Positions 55,319-64,000 of a DNA stretch of 64,000 nt are shown here, piece after piece. The translations under genes and the position numbers were made by a program. The first letter of the stretch is position 1. The number at the start of each line of letters is the position of its first letter. The notes under the pieces are model-generated. The model did no database searches and was not told the DNA's origin. It was given only the letters and a program-made list of their open reading frames with translations. This DNA comes from Tessaracoccus defluvii (GTDB lineage: Bacteria; Actinomycetota; Actinomycetes; Propionibacteriales; Propionibacteriaceae), in assembly GCF_014489575.1 (NCBI RefSeq), contig NZ_CP060789.1:1550001-1614000 (forward strand). Reading direction: 5' to 3'.

Positions 55319-57274
55319 TCAGGCGAGGTCGGGCCCCACGACCGTCAATGGCAGCAGCACCCGGCCCGTGGGGCCGATCTGGATCTCGGTGTCCATCTGC
55401 GGGCACACGCCGCAGTCGTAGCACGGGGTCCAGCGGCAGTCCTCCACCTCACGCTCGTCGAGGGCATCCTGCCAGTCCTCCCACAGCCAGTCGCGGTCGA
55501 GGCCCGCGTCGAGGTGGTCCCAGGGCAGGACCTCCTCGTAGCCGCGCTCGCGGGTGGTGAACCAGTCGAGGTCGACGCCGAACGCGGCCAGTTCCTCGGC
55601 GGCGGCCGCCGTCCACCGCTCGTAGGAGAAGTGCTCGCTCCAGCCGTCGAACTTCCCACCCTCACGCCAGACGCGCTCGATGACGCGGCCGACACGGCGG
55701 TCGCCGCGTGACAGGAGGCCTTCGATGATGCCGGGCTTGCCGTCGTGGTAGCGCAGGCCGATCGCCTTGCCGTAGTTGCGGTCCTCGCGGATGGCGTCCT
55801 TCAGCAGCATCAGTCGACGGTCGATCGTCTCGGCATCGGCCTGGGCGGCCCACTGGAACGGCGTGTGCGGCTTGGGCACGAAGCCGCCGATGGAGACGGT
55901 GCAGCGGATGTCGCGCGTGCCCGCCGCCTTGCGGCCGGTCTCGATCACCCGCGTGGCGAGCGTCGCGATGGCGAGCACGTCCTCGTCGGTCTCCGTCGGC
56001 AGGCCGCACATGAAGTACAGCTTCACCTGCCGCCAGCCGGAGGAGAACGCGGCCGCGACGGTGTTGATGAGGTCGTCCTCGGTCACCATCTTGTTGATGA
56101 CCTGACGCATCCGCTCAGAGCCGCCCTCGGGGGCGAACGTCAGGCCGGAGCGACGACCGTTGCGGCTGAGCTCGTTGGCCAGATCGATGTTGAACGCGTC
56201 GACGCGGGTCGACGGCAGCGACAGCGACACGTTGGTGCCCTCGTAGCGGTCGGCGAGCTGGCGGGTGACCTCGGCGATCTCGGAGTGGTCGGCCGACGAC
56301 AGCGACAGCAGGCCGATCTCCTCCAGCCCGGTGGCCTTCAGGCCGCTCTGGACCATCGCGCCGATGGTCTCGATGTTGCGCTCCCGGACGGGGCGCGTGA
56401 TCATTCCGGCCTGGCAGAAGCGGCAGCCACGGGTGCAGCCACGGAAGATCTCCACCGAGTACCGCTCGTGGACCGTCTCGGCCATCGGCACGATCGGATG
56501 CTTCGGGTACGGCCACTCGTCCAGGTCCATCAGCGTGTGCTTGCGCACCTGGTGCGGGACCCCCGGCCGGTTCGGCGCGATGCGCTGGATGCGGCCGTCG
56601 TCGAGGTAGTCGACGTCGTAGAACTTCGGCACGTAGAAGGCGCCGGTGAGCGACAGGCGCAGCAGAAGGCCGTCGCGGCCTCCCTCGCGCCCGTCCTCCT
56701 TCCACTCGCGCACGATGTCGGAGATCAGGAGGCTCGCCTCCTCGCCGTCGCCGAGGACCGCCACGTCGATGAAGTCGGCGATCGGCTCCGGGTTGAAGGC
56801 GGCATGTCCGCCGGCGACCACGATGGGTTCGTCCTCGCCGCGGTCGACGGCGTGGAGCGTCAGGCCGGACAGGTCGATGAGGTTCAGGAGGTTCGTGTAG
56901 CCGAGCTCGGTGGAGAACGACACGCCCAGCACGTCGAACAGGCCGACCGGCCGGTGGCCGTCGAGAGTGAACTGCGGGATGCCGTTGGCCCGCAGCAGGT
57001 TCTCCAGATCGGGCCAGATGGAGTAGGTGCGCTCGGCGAGGATCCAGTCGCGCTCATTGAGGATCTCGTAGAGGATCGCGACACCCTGGTTGGGCTGGCC
57101 CACCTCGTAGGCGTCCGGATACGACAGGCACCAACGGACGGCGACGTCGTCCCAGTCCTTGACGACCGAGTTGTGTTCACCGCCCACGTACTGGATGGGC
57201 TTGCTCACCTGGGCGAGCAGCGGCTCGAGTCGCTGAAAGACCGAGTGCTGGACGGGCGCTGGCGTGGTAGTCAT
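55319..57274 (-). CDS. TIGR03960 family B12-binding-domain/radical SAM protein
   Basis: 651 aa. The N-terminal part holds a cobalamin-binding-like domain (SYPDAYEVGQPNQGVAILYEIL, GGHAAFNPEPIADF). The radical SAM core has GCTRGCRFCQAGMITRP (CxxxCxxC), and the C-terminus has the Cys cluster CYDCGVCPQ. Likely Fe-S enzyme of unknown substrate. Usually next to the DUF2344 protein gene and rne; here that partner is at 37.5 kb. Confidence 0.93.
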   Translation of the reverse strand: MTTTPAPVQHSVFQRLEPLLAQVSKPIQYVGGEHNSVVKDWDDVAVRWCLSYPDAYEVGQPNQGVAILYEILNERDWILAERTYSIWPDLENLLRANGIPQFTLDGHRPVGLFDVLGVSFSTELGYTNLLNLIDLSGLTLHAVDRGEDEPIVVAGGHAAFNPEPIADFIDVAVLGDGEEASLLISDIVREWKEDGREGGRDGLLLRLSLTGAFYVPKFYDVDYLDDGRIQRIAPNRPGVPHQVRKHTLMDLDEWPYPKHPIVPMAETVHERYSVEIFRGCTRGCRFCQAGMITRPVRERNIETIGAMVQSGLKATGLEEIGLLSLSSADHSEIAEVTRQLADRYEGTNVSLSLPSTRVDAFNIDLANELSRNGRRSGLTFAPEGGSERMRQVINKMVTEDDLINTVAAAFSSGWRQVKLYFMCGLPTETDEDVLAIATLATRVIETGRKAAGTRDIRCTVSIGGFVPKPHTPFQWAAQADAETIDRRLMLLKDAIREDRNYGKAIGLRYHDGKPGIIEGLLSRGDRRVGRVIERVWREGGKFDGWSEHFSYERWTAAAAEELAAFGVDLDWFTTRERGYEEVLPWDHLDAGLDRDWLWEDWQDALDEREVEDCRWTPCYDCGVCPQMDTEIQIGPTGRVLLPLTVVGPDLA

Positions 57275-57310
57275 AGCGCCGACAAGGATAACCGGGGTGC
57301 GCGGGATTCC

Positions 57311-58350
57311 CTAGGGCTGAACGGCAGCCCGCGTGGCGGTCGGCCCCAGCGCGGCGACGCGCCCCCGTGCCGCCCACAGGCTGCCCGCGGCCACGACGGC
57401 GCCGACGGCGAGCAGCTGCAGCAGGACGGTCGGGTCGCCGACGCCAGCCTCACGGTCGAAGACGTCGGGGGTCGGCATGAACGGCAGGAACGAGGCGGCG
57501 ATGAGGTTGTTGACCACGTGGACCGCCACGGCGACCTCCAGCCCGCCTGTACGCCACGTCGCGTAGCAGCACAGCAGCGCCATGCCGAAGTAGAAGGCGT
57601 TCAACCACGGATCCGACGCGCCGTGCAGCACGGCGAACAGCAGCGACGACACCAGCGCCCCGACGGCGAGCCCGGCCCGCGGGTCCGGCAGCCAGGAGCC
57701 GACGGCGCGGAACACGAGCCCGCGGAGCATGTACTCCTCCGCTGCGGCCTGGAACGGGATGGCGACGAGCAGGACGACAAGCATCGGCCACGAGTCGCTC
57801 AGCACCTCCAGCGGCGGCTGCGGTGAGATCGCGAGGTTGACGGCGGTGAGGATGCCGAACGCGACGACCGCGACGGCCATCATTCGCCAGAAGAACCCCC
57901 ACCGGAAGCGGCCCGTCACCGAGCTGAGGTAGCCGAACGGCTGCCCGACGATGCGCGCCAGAACCGCGCACAACGGCAGCATCAGCGCGATCGACACGAA
58001 CGCGAACGCCGTCATCCAGCGCGGCAGGACGCCGTCGACGATGTCGTCCAGGTATCCGCCCAGCGAGCCACCACCCACCTGGACGTCGACCAGGAGCCCC
58101 AGCATGGGCACGACGGTGGTCACCACGAGGAACAGGGCGGCCCCTGCCCCAGCGCGACGATCGGCCGCCAGGGGGCGATGCCGGGAGCCCGGAAGAAGTG
58201 GTGATACGCCGTCGGTGTCGTCGGCAGAGGCGACGCCGGGGCGGGCGTCCACTGCGGCTGCGGCGGGGCCCACTGCGGCGGCACAGGCACCGCTCCCGGA
58301 CCCGGCGGGGGGCTCCCGTCGGGCCGCGGGGGTGGAACCTGGCTGGTCAT
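57311..58350 (-). CDS. CPBP/CAAX-type intramembrane metalloprotease (frame break near 58148)
   Basis: Joined length 346 aa from ATG 58350. A Pro-rich cytosolic N-terminus (MTSQVPPPRPDGSPPPGPG) is in one frame to VALGQG. One base in CCCC 58147-58150 gives IVALGAGAALFLVV and the membrane domain. Motifs of the ABI/CPBP family are visible: AAEEYMLRGLVF (EExxxR), FAVLHG and HVVNN. Eight membrane helices. Prenyl-protease-like or bacteriocin-immunity relatives; substrate unknown. Confidence 0.85.
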
Positions 58351-58354
58351 GGCA

Positions 58355-58759
58355 TCAGGCGTTCGGGAACCAGAGGGAGACCTCGCTGGCCGCCGTCTCC
58401 GGCGAGTCGGAGGCGTGCACCGCGTTACGTCGCAGCGTCGACGCGAACTCCGCACGGATCGTGCCGCTCTCCGCCTTGGCAGGGTCGGTCGCCCCGTTGA
58501 GCTTCCGGACCCGGGCGACGGCATCGTCGCCGCTCAGCACGAGCGCGACCAACGGCCCCTCGGTCATGAACTCCCTGAGATCCGGGTAGTAGTCCTTCCC
58601 GACGTGGCTCGCGTAGTGGCGGTCCGCGAAATCTCCGGTGATCTCGCGCAGTTCCATGGCCTCGATGGTGAGCTGGGCCGCCTCGTAGCGTTCCAGAATG
58701 GCTCCGACATGGCCGTCCGCGACGGCGTCCGGCTTGACGATGACGAAGGTGCGCTCCAT
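58355..58759 (-). CDS. ndk: Nucleoside diphosphate kinase
   Basis: 134 aa. ERTFVIVKPDAVADGHVG at the start and RRNAVHASDS with the phospho-histidine. Balances NTP pools. Its ATG overlaps the DUF4233 stop by one base (TAATG). Confidence 0.97.
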   Translation of the reverse strand: MERTFVIVKPDAVADGHVGAILERYEAAQLTIEAMELREITGDFADRHYASHVGKDYYPDLREFMTEGPLVALVLSGDDAVARVRKLNGATDPAKAESGTIRAEFASTLRRNAVHASDSPETAASEVSLWFPNA

Positions 58760-59109
58760 TACGCAACTCCTCCTTGTTGATGTTTCTCGATGCGTCGTCC
58801 GAGCACCACGCAGGTGACCCAGATGAGCGCGAAGATGATGCCCATCGCATACATCCACGGGGTCAGCAGACCCAGGGCGATGATAGCCACCTGCGCCACC
58901 CACCCGACCAGGTACCCCCAGCCTCTCCGCAGACCTGCCGTGGCTGCGAGGCAGAGGACGGTGACGACCCCGCACGCGGCAGCAGCGATCCCCAGGTGGA
59001 TGCTCTCGACCTGGAGCATGCCGATGAACGCGAGCCAGATCACCAGGATCTCGAAGATGAGCACCGACATCGCGGCCGGACGCATCGGGTTGGTCGGCGA
59101 CAGCGTCAC
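58759..59109 (-). CDS. DUF4233 membrane protein
   Basis: 116 aa from GTG 59109, which overlaps the folC stop (GTGA). Four hydrophobic helices (SVLIFEILVIWLAFIGML, WVAQVAIIALGLLTPWMYA). DUF4233 proteins are encoded between folC and ndk across Actinobacteria; function unknown. Confidence 0.9.
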   Translation of the reverse strand: MTLSPTNPMRPAAMSVLIFEILVIWLAFIGMLQVESIHLGIAAAACGVVTVLCLAATAGLRRGWGYLVGWVAQVAIIALGLLTPWMYAMGIIFALIWVTCVVLGRRIEKHQQGGVA

Positions 59110-60440
59110 AGGTCCTCCCGGGTGGCGAGCAGGTCGCGGGCCTCGCCCGCCGCGATGACGGAGCCGGCCACGAGCACCCCCGTCTGCCCGTCGGAGGTGT
59201 CGGCCAGCATCACGGCCAGTTCGAGGGCCTCGGCCATGGTCGGCGCGCGGTGGACCTGGTGGGTCGCCCACACCGTCTCGGCGAGGTCGGCAAGGTCGTC
59301 GACCGCACGGGCCCGCGGGCTGGAGGACACCTTCGTGATGACGACCTGGTCCATCTTCTCCGCGAAGATCTCGAGCACCGCTTCGGCGTCCTTGTCCTGC
59401 ATCATCGCCACCACGCCGACGAGGTTCGTGAAGTCGAAGCTCTCCGCCATCGCATCGATGGTGACGCGCGCGGCCTGCGGGTTGTGCGCCGTGTCGACGA
59501 CGATCGCCGGCGCCGGGCGCACGAGTTCGAGTCGCGCGGGGGCCTCGACCGCACCGATCCCCTCGACGACGATCTCCGGGTTCAGCGGCTTCGACCCCAG
59601 GAAGGCCTCGACGGCGGCGACGGCGAGAGCGACGTTGCGCGCCATGTGTTCGCCGAAGAGGGGCAGGAACACGTCGCCGACGGGCCCTCCTGCGGTCTCG
59701 ATGCGCAGCAGCTGGCCGCCGATGGCGAGGCTGCGATCCAGCAGGCCGAAGTCGGGGCCCTCGGCCCTGATGGGGGCACCCACCTCGACCGCCCGCTCCA
59801 GCAGCACCTTGGCCGCGGCCGGGTCCTGGCCCGCGAGCACCGCGGTGCCGCCCTCCTTAATGATGCCGGCCTTCTCGCCCGCGATCTGGGCGATGGTGTC
59901 GCCGAGGATGTGGGTGTGGTCGAGCCCGATGGGGGTCACGACGGCGACGGAGGCGTCGGCGACGCTCGTGGCGTCCCAGCGGCCCCCGAGCCCGACCTCC
60001 ATGACGGCGACGTCGACGGGGGCGTCGGCGAAGGCGGCGTACGCCATGCCGGTGATGACCTCGAAGAAGGTCATGGCGACGCCGTCGATCTGCTGCTCAT
60101 CGACCATCGCCACGTACGGCTCGAGGTCGGCCCACACCTCGGCGAACCGTTCCTCGCTGATGGGCTCGCCGTCGATGACGATGCGCTCGCGGACATCGCT
60201 CAGATGCGGGCTGGCGAAACGACCGACGCGCAGCCCGGCCGCCCGCAGCAGCGCGTCGATCATGATCGCGGTGCTGCCCTTGCCGTTGGTGCCCGCCACC
60301 TGGATGACGGGCATGGCCCGCTGCGGATCGCCGACGAGGTCCATCAGGGCCGCGATGCGGCCCAGGCTGGGGGCGACGCGGTGCTCGGGCCAGCGGGACG
60401 TCAGGGCCGCGGTCAACTCTGCGTGAGATGCATGTGTCAT
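59106..60440 (-). CDS. folC: Bifunctional folylpolyglutamate/dihydrofolate synthase
   Basis: 444 aa from ATG 60438-60440. PVIQVAGTNGKGSTAIM (P-loop), SPHLSDVRERI and IGLDHTHILGDT followed by EKAGIIKEGG are Mur-ligase-type FolC motifs. Adds glutamate to folates in the cytosol. Heads the folC-DUF4233-ndk operon. Confidence 0.96.
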   Translation of the reverse strand: MTHASHAELTAALTSRWPEHRVAPSLGRIAALMDLVGDPQRAMPVIQVAGTNGKGSTAIMIDALLRAAGLRVGRFASPHLSDVRERIVIDGEPISEERFAEVWADLEPYVAMVDEQQIDGVAMTFFEVITGMAYAAFADAPVDVAVMEVGLGGRWDATSVADASVAVVTPIGLDHTHILGDTIAQIAGEKAGIIKEGGTAVLAGQDPAAAKVLLERAVEVGAPIRAEGPDFGLLDRSLAIGGQLLRIETAGGPVGDVFLPLFGEHMARNVALAVAAVEAFLGSKPLNPEIVVEGIGAVEAPARLELVRPAPAIVVDTAHNPQAARVTIDAMAESFDFTNLVGVVAMMQDKDAEAVLEIFAEKMDQVVITKVSSSPRARAVDDLADLAETVWATHQVHRAPTMAEALELAVMLADTSDGQTGVLVAGSVIAAGEARDLLATREDL

Positions 60441-60597
60441 GGTGGTGCCCAGCGTAGTGGGCGTCGCCGAGACCCTGCGTGTTCCTCGTGGACACAGGCC
60501 GTTCCGGCATGGGGCGTTTCGTGTCGGCGGGTAGCATGTCCGCGAATACGACTGGCGGTCAGGACCGGCCACCACGACACTGCGGGAGTAGACCTCG

Positions 60598-61377
60598 ATG
60601 GCAAACAACTCGAACATGAGCAAGCGGGCCGCACTGCACCGCCAGCAGGAGATGGATGAGCGCAACAAGAAGGCCAGGCGCATCACCATCGGCAGCATCG
60701 TCGTGCTCGCCATCGTCGCGGTCGTGGTCATCGCGGTCGTCGCGGTCCAGGCGCTCACCAACCCGAAGGGCGTGACGGCCGACCAGCAGACGCCGGCCGC
60801 TGGGACCGACGGCTACGGCGTCCTGATCCAGGGCAAGCAGCCGTCCGACGACCTGCCGCACCTGGTCATCTGGGAGGACTACCTCTGCCCGTACTGCGGC
60901 CTGGCTGAGCAGACCTACGGTCAGACCGTGAAGCAGCTCGTGGCCGACGGCAAGATGACCGCCGAGATCCGCACCACCTTCTTCCTGGACGGCCAGCGCA
61001 CCAACGGCCCCTCGCGCAAGGCGGCCATGGCCGCGGCTGCGGCAGCGGGCGTCGGCAAGTTCGACGAGTACCACGCCGCCCTCTACGCCGACCAGGCAGC
61101 CGAGGCCGTCGGCTTCCCCGAGTCAGAGCTCCGTGACAGGTTCGCGCGCGCCGCCGGCATCGAGGGCGATGACCTGAAGAAGTTCCAGGAGCTCTACGAC
61201 ACCGGCGCCTTCACGGACTGGATCGAAGCCGCCAACGACAGGTTCTTCGCCGACCAGATCAGCGGCACCCCGACGTATCTCGTCGGCGACGAGAAGCTGC
61301 CGATCACCAGCGGCACCATCCCGACCGACGCAGACGGCTTCCTGGCCGCGGTCGAGGAGCTCGCCGCCCAGCAGTAG
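60598..61377 (+). CDS. Membrane-anchored DsbA-like thioredoxin-fold protein
   Basis: 259 aa. Basic cytosolic N-terminus, one membrane helix (ITIGSIVVLAIVAVVVIAVV, ~29-48), then an extracytoplasmic thioredoxin fold with the active site EDYLCPYCG and the cis-Pro loop ISGTPTYLVG. Oxidative folding of exported proteins is likely, as for actinobacterial DsbA-like proteins. Divergent from folC. Confidence 0.92.
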   Translation: MANNSNMSKRAALHRQQEMDERNKKARRITIGSIVVLAIVAVVVIAVVAVQALTNPKGVTADQQTPAAGTDGYGVLIQGKQPSDDLPHLVIWEDYLCPYCGLAEQTYGQTVKQLVADGKMTAEIRTTFFLDGQRTNGPSRKAAMAAAAAAGVGKFDEYHAALYADQAAEAVGFPESELRDRFARAAGIEGDDLKKFQELYDTGAFTDWIEAANDRFFADQISGTPTYLVGDEKLPITSGTIPTDADGFLAAVEELAAQQ

Positions 61378-61418
61378 CCGGCGCCCCCGTCGATTCCTGG
61401 GCCCTCGGCATTGCCAAC

Positions 61419-61424
61419 TATGAT
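61419..61424 (+). promoter_or_regulatory. Perfect -10 box 7 nt before valS
   Basis: TATGAT ends 7 nt before ATG 61432, which places the transcript start at the start codon: a candidate leaderless mRNA, a common class in Actinobacteria. No ribosome-binding site is visible before 61432, in agreement. Confidence 0.5.
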
Positions 61425-61431
61425 CGGGCCC

Positions 61432-63987
61432 ATGACCGACGCCACCGCGCCCAAGCGCAGCCTGCCCGAAAAGCCCGTCCTCGAAGGCCTGGAGGCCAAG
61501 TGGGGGTCGGTATGGGCTGAGGAGGGCGTCTACGCCTTCCGCCGGCCGGCCACCCGCGCAGAGGTGTTCAGCATCGACACCCCTCCGCCGACGGTGTCCG
61601 GCTCGCTGCATGTCGGGCACGTGTTCAGCTACACGCACACTGACACCGTCGCCCGCTACCAGCGGATGCGCGGCAAGCAGGTGTTCTACCCGATGGGCTG
61701 GGACGACAACGGCCTGCCCACCGAGCGCCGCGTGCAGAACTTCTACGGCGTCCGGTGCGATCCGTCGCTGCCCTACGATCCCGACTTCCAGCCCCCGGCC
61801 AAGCCCGACCCGAAGCGGCAGGTGCCGATCAGCCGCCGCAACTTTGTCGAGCTGTGTCTCGAGCTGACGGCCGTCGACGAGCAGGCGTTCGAGGACCTGT
61901 GGCGTCAGCTCGGCCTCTCGGTCGACTGGGACACGCTCTACAGCACGATCTCGGGTGAGTCGCAGACCGTGGCGCAGCGCGCCTTCCTCCACAACCACGC
62001 CCGGGGCGAGGCGTACCTCAGCTACGCCCCCACGCTGTGGGACGTGACCTTCCAGACCGCCGTCGCGCAGGCCGAACTCGAGGCCCGCGAATACCCCGGT
62101 GCCTACCACCGCGTAGCGTTCCACCGTCCCGACGGCGAGAAGGTCTACATCGAGACCACGCGCCCCGAACTGCTCGTGAGCGTGTGCGCGCTGATCGCGC
62201 ATCCCGACGACGAGCGCTACCAGCCCCTGTTCGGCACCACCGTGACCTCCCCCATCTTCGGCGTCGAGGTGCCCGTGCTGGCGCACCCGGCAGCCGAGAT
62301 GGACAAGGGTGCGGGCATCGCGATGTGCTGCACGTTCGGCGACCTGACCGACGTGCAGTGGTGGCGCGAGCTGAACCTCCCGACCCGCACGGTGATCGGC
62401 CGCGACGGCCGCCTGCAGGCCGAGACGCCCGAGTGGATCGTCAACGCCGAGGCCTACGCGCCGCTGGCAGGCAAGACCACCTTCTCCGCCCGCGAGGCCA
62501 CCGTCGCGGCGCTGCGCGAGAGCGGCGACCTGGACGGCGACCCCAAGGCGACCACCCGCATGGCGAACTTCTTCGAGAAGGGCGACAAGCCGCTCGAGAT
62601 CGTCGCCACCCGCCAGTGGTACATCCACAACGGCGGCCGCGACGACGACCTCAAGGCCAGGCTGCTCGCCCGCGGCAACGAGCTGGCCTGGACACCCGAG
62701 CACATGCGTTACCGCTACGAGAACTGGGTGGGTGGTCTGAACGGCGACTGGCTCATCTCGCGCCAGCGGTTCTTCGGTGTGCCGTTCCCGGTGTGGTACC
62801 CGCTCGACGCCGATGGCGAGCCCGACTACGACCACCCGATCATGGCCGACGAGGCCTCCCTGCCGGTCGATCCCATGACGGAGACGCCCGCTGGCTACCG
62901 CGACGATCAGCGCGACGTTCCCGGCGGCTTCATGGCCGATCCTGACGTCATGGACACGTGGGCGACGTCGTCTCTCACCCCCCACATCGCGTGCGGCTGG
63001 GGTCGTGACGACGAGCTGTTCGGGCTCACGTTCCCCATGGACATGGCTCCGCAGGCGCACGACATCATCCGCACCTGGCTGTTCAGCCGCATCGTCCGCG
63101 CCAACTTCGAGAACGACTCGCTGCCCTGGGCACGCGCGACGGTCTCCGGCTTCGTGATGGATCCCGACCGGAAGAAGATGTCCAAGTCGAAGGGCAACGT
63201 GGTGGTGCCCACGGACATCCTCGACCGCTTCGGCTCCGACGCCGTCCGCTGGCGCGCGGCCATGGCCCGCCCCGGCATGGACTCGCCGTTCGACGAGACC
63301 CAGATGAAGGTGGGCCGCCGTCTCGCGATGAAGATCCTCAACGCGGGCAAGTTCGTGCTGTCGCTGGCTGAGGCCCCCGGCACGCTCGACCAGGTGACCG
63401 ACCCGGTGGACCGCGCGATGCTGACGGCGCTCGCCGACGTGGTCCGCTCCGCGACCGCGGCATTCGACGAGTTCGAGTACACCGGCGCGCTGGAAGCGGC
63501 GGAGGGCTTCTTCTGGGCGTTCTGCGACGACTACCTCGAGCTGGTCAAGGAGCGTGCCTACGGCGGCGAGCCCGCGGCTCAGGCCTCCGCGCAGGCAGCG
63601 CTGGCCATCGGGCTCGGCGTGCAGCTGCGCCTGTTCGCGCCGTTCCTGCCGTTCGTGACGGAGGAGGTCTGGCGCTGGACCAACGACTCGTCCGTGCACC
63701 TGGCCTCGTGGCCGACCGCCGATGAGCTGGGAGCCGGCGGCGACGCCGAGCTGCTGGCCGACGTGGCCCAGGCCCTGATCGCGATCCGCGGCGCCAAGTC
63801 CAACGCCAAGGTCTCGATGAAGGCCGAGGTGGCCCGCGCCGTCTTCACCGGCCCCGCCGCCGTCGTGGAGCGTCTCCGCGGCATCGAGGCAGACCTGCGA
63901 GCCGTCGGCCGCATCGTGGGCGAGGTCGTCTGGACGACGGCCGAGGAGCCGCTGTCCGTCGAGGTCGTGCTGGCCGAGACGGTCTGA
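61432..63987 (+). CDS. valS: Valyl-tRNA synthetase
   Basis: 851 aa class I synthetase. PPPTVSGSLHVGHVFSYTHT (HIGH-type motif), editing domain TTRPELLVSVCALIAHPDD, DVMDTWATSSLTP, and KKMSKSKGNVV (KMSKS). Short C-terminal part without a long coiled coil, as in the shorter bacterial ValRS forms. The TTG/ATG triplets at 61411 and 61420 are in frame, but the latter lies within the -10 box, so 61432 is preferred. Confidence 0.96.
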   Translation: MTDATAPKRSLPEKPVLEGLEAKWGSVWAEEGVYAFRRPATRAEVFSIDTPPPTVSGSLHVGHVFSYTHTDTVARYQRMRGKQVFYPMGWDDNGLPTERRVQNFYGVRCDPSLPYDPDFQPPAKPDPKRQVPISRRNFVELCLELTAVDEQAFEDLWRQLGLSVDWDTLYSTISGESQTVAQRAFLHNHARGEAYLSYAPTLWDVTFQTAVAQAELEAREYPGAYHRVAFHRPDGEKVYIETTRPELLVSVCALIAHPDDERYQPLFGTTVTSPIFGVEVPVLAHPAAEMDKGAGIAMCCTFGDLTDVQWWRELNLPTRTVIGRDGRLQAETPEWIVNAEAYAPLAGKTTFSAREATVAALRESGDLDGDPKATTRMANFFEKGDKPLEIVATRQWYIHNGGRDDDLKARLLARGNELAWTPEHMRYRYENWVGGLNGDWLISRQRFFGVPFPVWYPLDADGEPDYDHPIMADEASLPVDPMTETPAGYRDDQRDVPGGFMADPDVMDTWATSSLTPHIACGWGRDDELFGLTFPMDMAPQAHDIIRTWLFSRIVRANFENDSLPWARATVSGFVMDPDRKKMSKSKGNVVVPTDILDRFGSDAVRWRAAMARPGMDSPFDETQMKVGRRLAMKILNAGKFVLSLAEAPGTLDQVTDPVDRAMLTALADVVRSATAAFDEFEYTGALEAAEGFFWAFCDDYLELVKERAYGGEPAAQASAQAALAIGLGVQLRLFAPFLPFVTEEVWRWTNDSSVHLASWPTADELGAGGDAELLADVAQALIAIRGAKSNAKVSMKAEVARAVFTGPAAVVERLRGIEADLRAVGRIVGEVVWTTAEEPLSVEVVLAETV

Positions 63988-64000
63988 CCTGACGAGCGTG

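Noticed and set aside
61123..63699. 858-codon minus-strand open frame
   Set aside because: Antisense shadow of valS, which is certain.

Overview
The window is high-GC DNA with actinobacterial housekeeping genes and actinobacterial gene order. The order (ffh, ftsY, smc, mutM, rnc, rpmF, yceD, coaD, rsmD, recG, rpmB) and the second cluster (rne/rng, a DUF2344 protein, a large radical SAM protein, CPBP protease, ndk, DUF4233, folC, valS) are what one sees in Propionibacteriaceae and related Actinobacteria. A Tessaracoccus-like organism is my best guess, but the genus is inference only.

Layout. 0-12 kb: end of an amidohydrolase gene, ffh, a RecQ-like helicase, a small ECF sigma/anti-sigma/DUF2231/lipoprotein group, ftsY, a small membrane protein, smc and a GtrA protein. 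12-15.5 kb: a divergent SDR-like protein, a solitary DNA methyltransferase and two linked unknowns, one a leucine-rich-repeat protein. 15.7-26.4 kb: a genomic island lying in the 3' end of mutM, bounded by a ~133 bp direct repeat of the mutM tail. 26.3-38.2 kb: mutM, rnc, rpmF, yceD, an ABC exporter, coaD, rsmD, recG, rpmB, rne/rng and the DUF2344 gene. 38.3-55.3 kb: an accessory block with an MFS transporter, a DUF1846 protein, a cadmium/zinc/mercury resistance region (two CmtR regulators, two CadD transporters, a CtpG-like P-type ATPase, MerR/MerA, SmtB-like/CDF), a Tn552-like transposon, a BCCT transporter and a lipoprotein. 55.3-64 kb: radical SAM protein, CPBP protease, ndk, DUF4233, folC, a DsbA-like protein and valS.

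The most interesting part is the island. On the minus strand it encodes, in order, an EcoRI-family adenine methyltransferase, a DUF262-HNH protein (GmrSD-like), a GHKL ATPase with a C-terminal PD-(D/E)XK-like nuclease, and an AAA_13 (RloC/PrrC-like) ATPase with a CxxC motif. Next to these are a coiled-coil protein resembling the predicted pPIWI-associating nucleases and an all-helical HEPN-like protein. The first three genes are tightly coupled (1 bp overlap, then 8 bp gap). This looks like a composite restriction or anti-phage system that I cannot match to a named one. The island has no integrase. Its edges carry a truncated IS21-type istA and a UvrD-like helicase remnant.

A caution for every user: at least fifteen frame breaks occur in otherwise well-conserved genes, including coaD, mutM and rne. 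Nearly all are explained by loss of one base from a G or C run, usually a run of four where five is expected. A second copy of the mutM tail in this same window still has the five-base run where mutM has four. I therefore treat most of these breaks as probable sequencing or assembly errors and give the joined genes, stating where each break lies.
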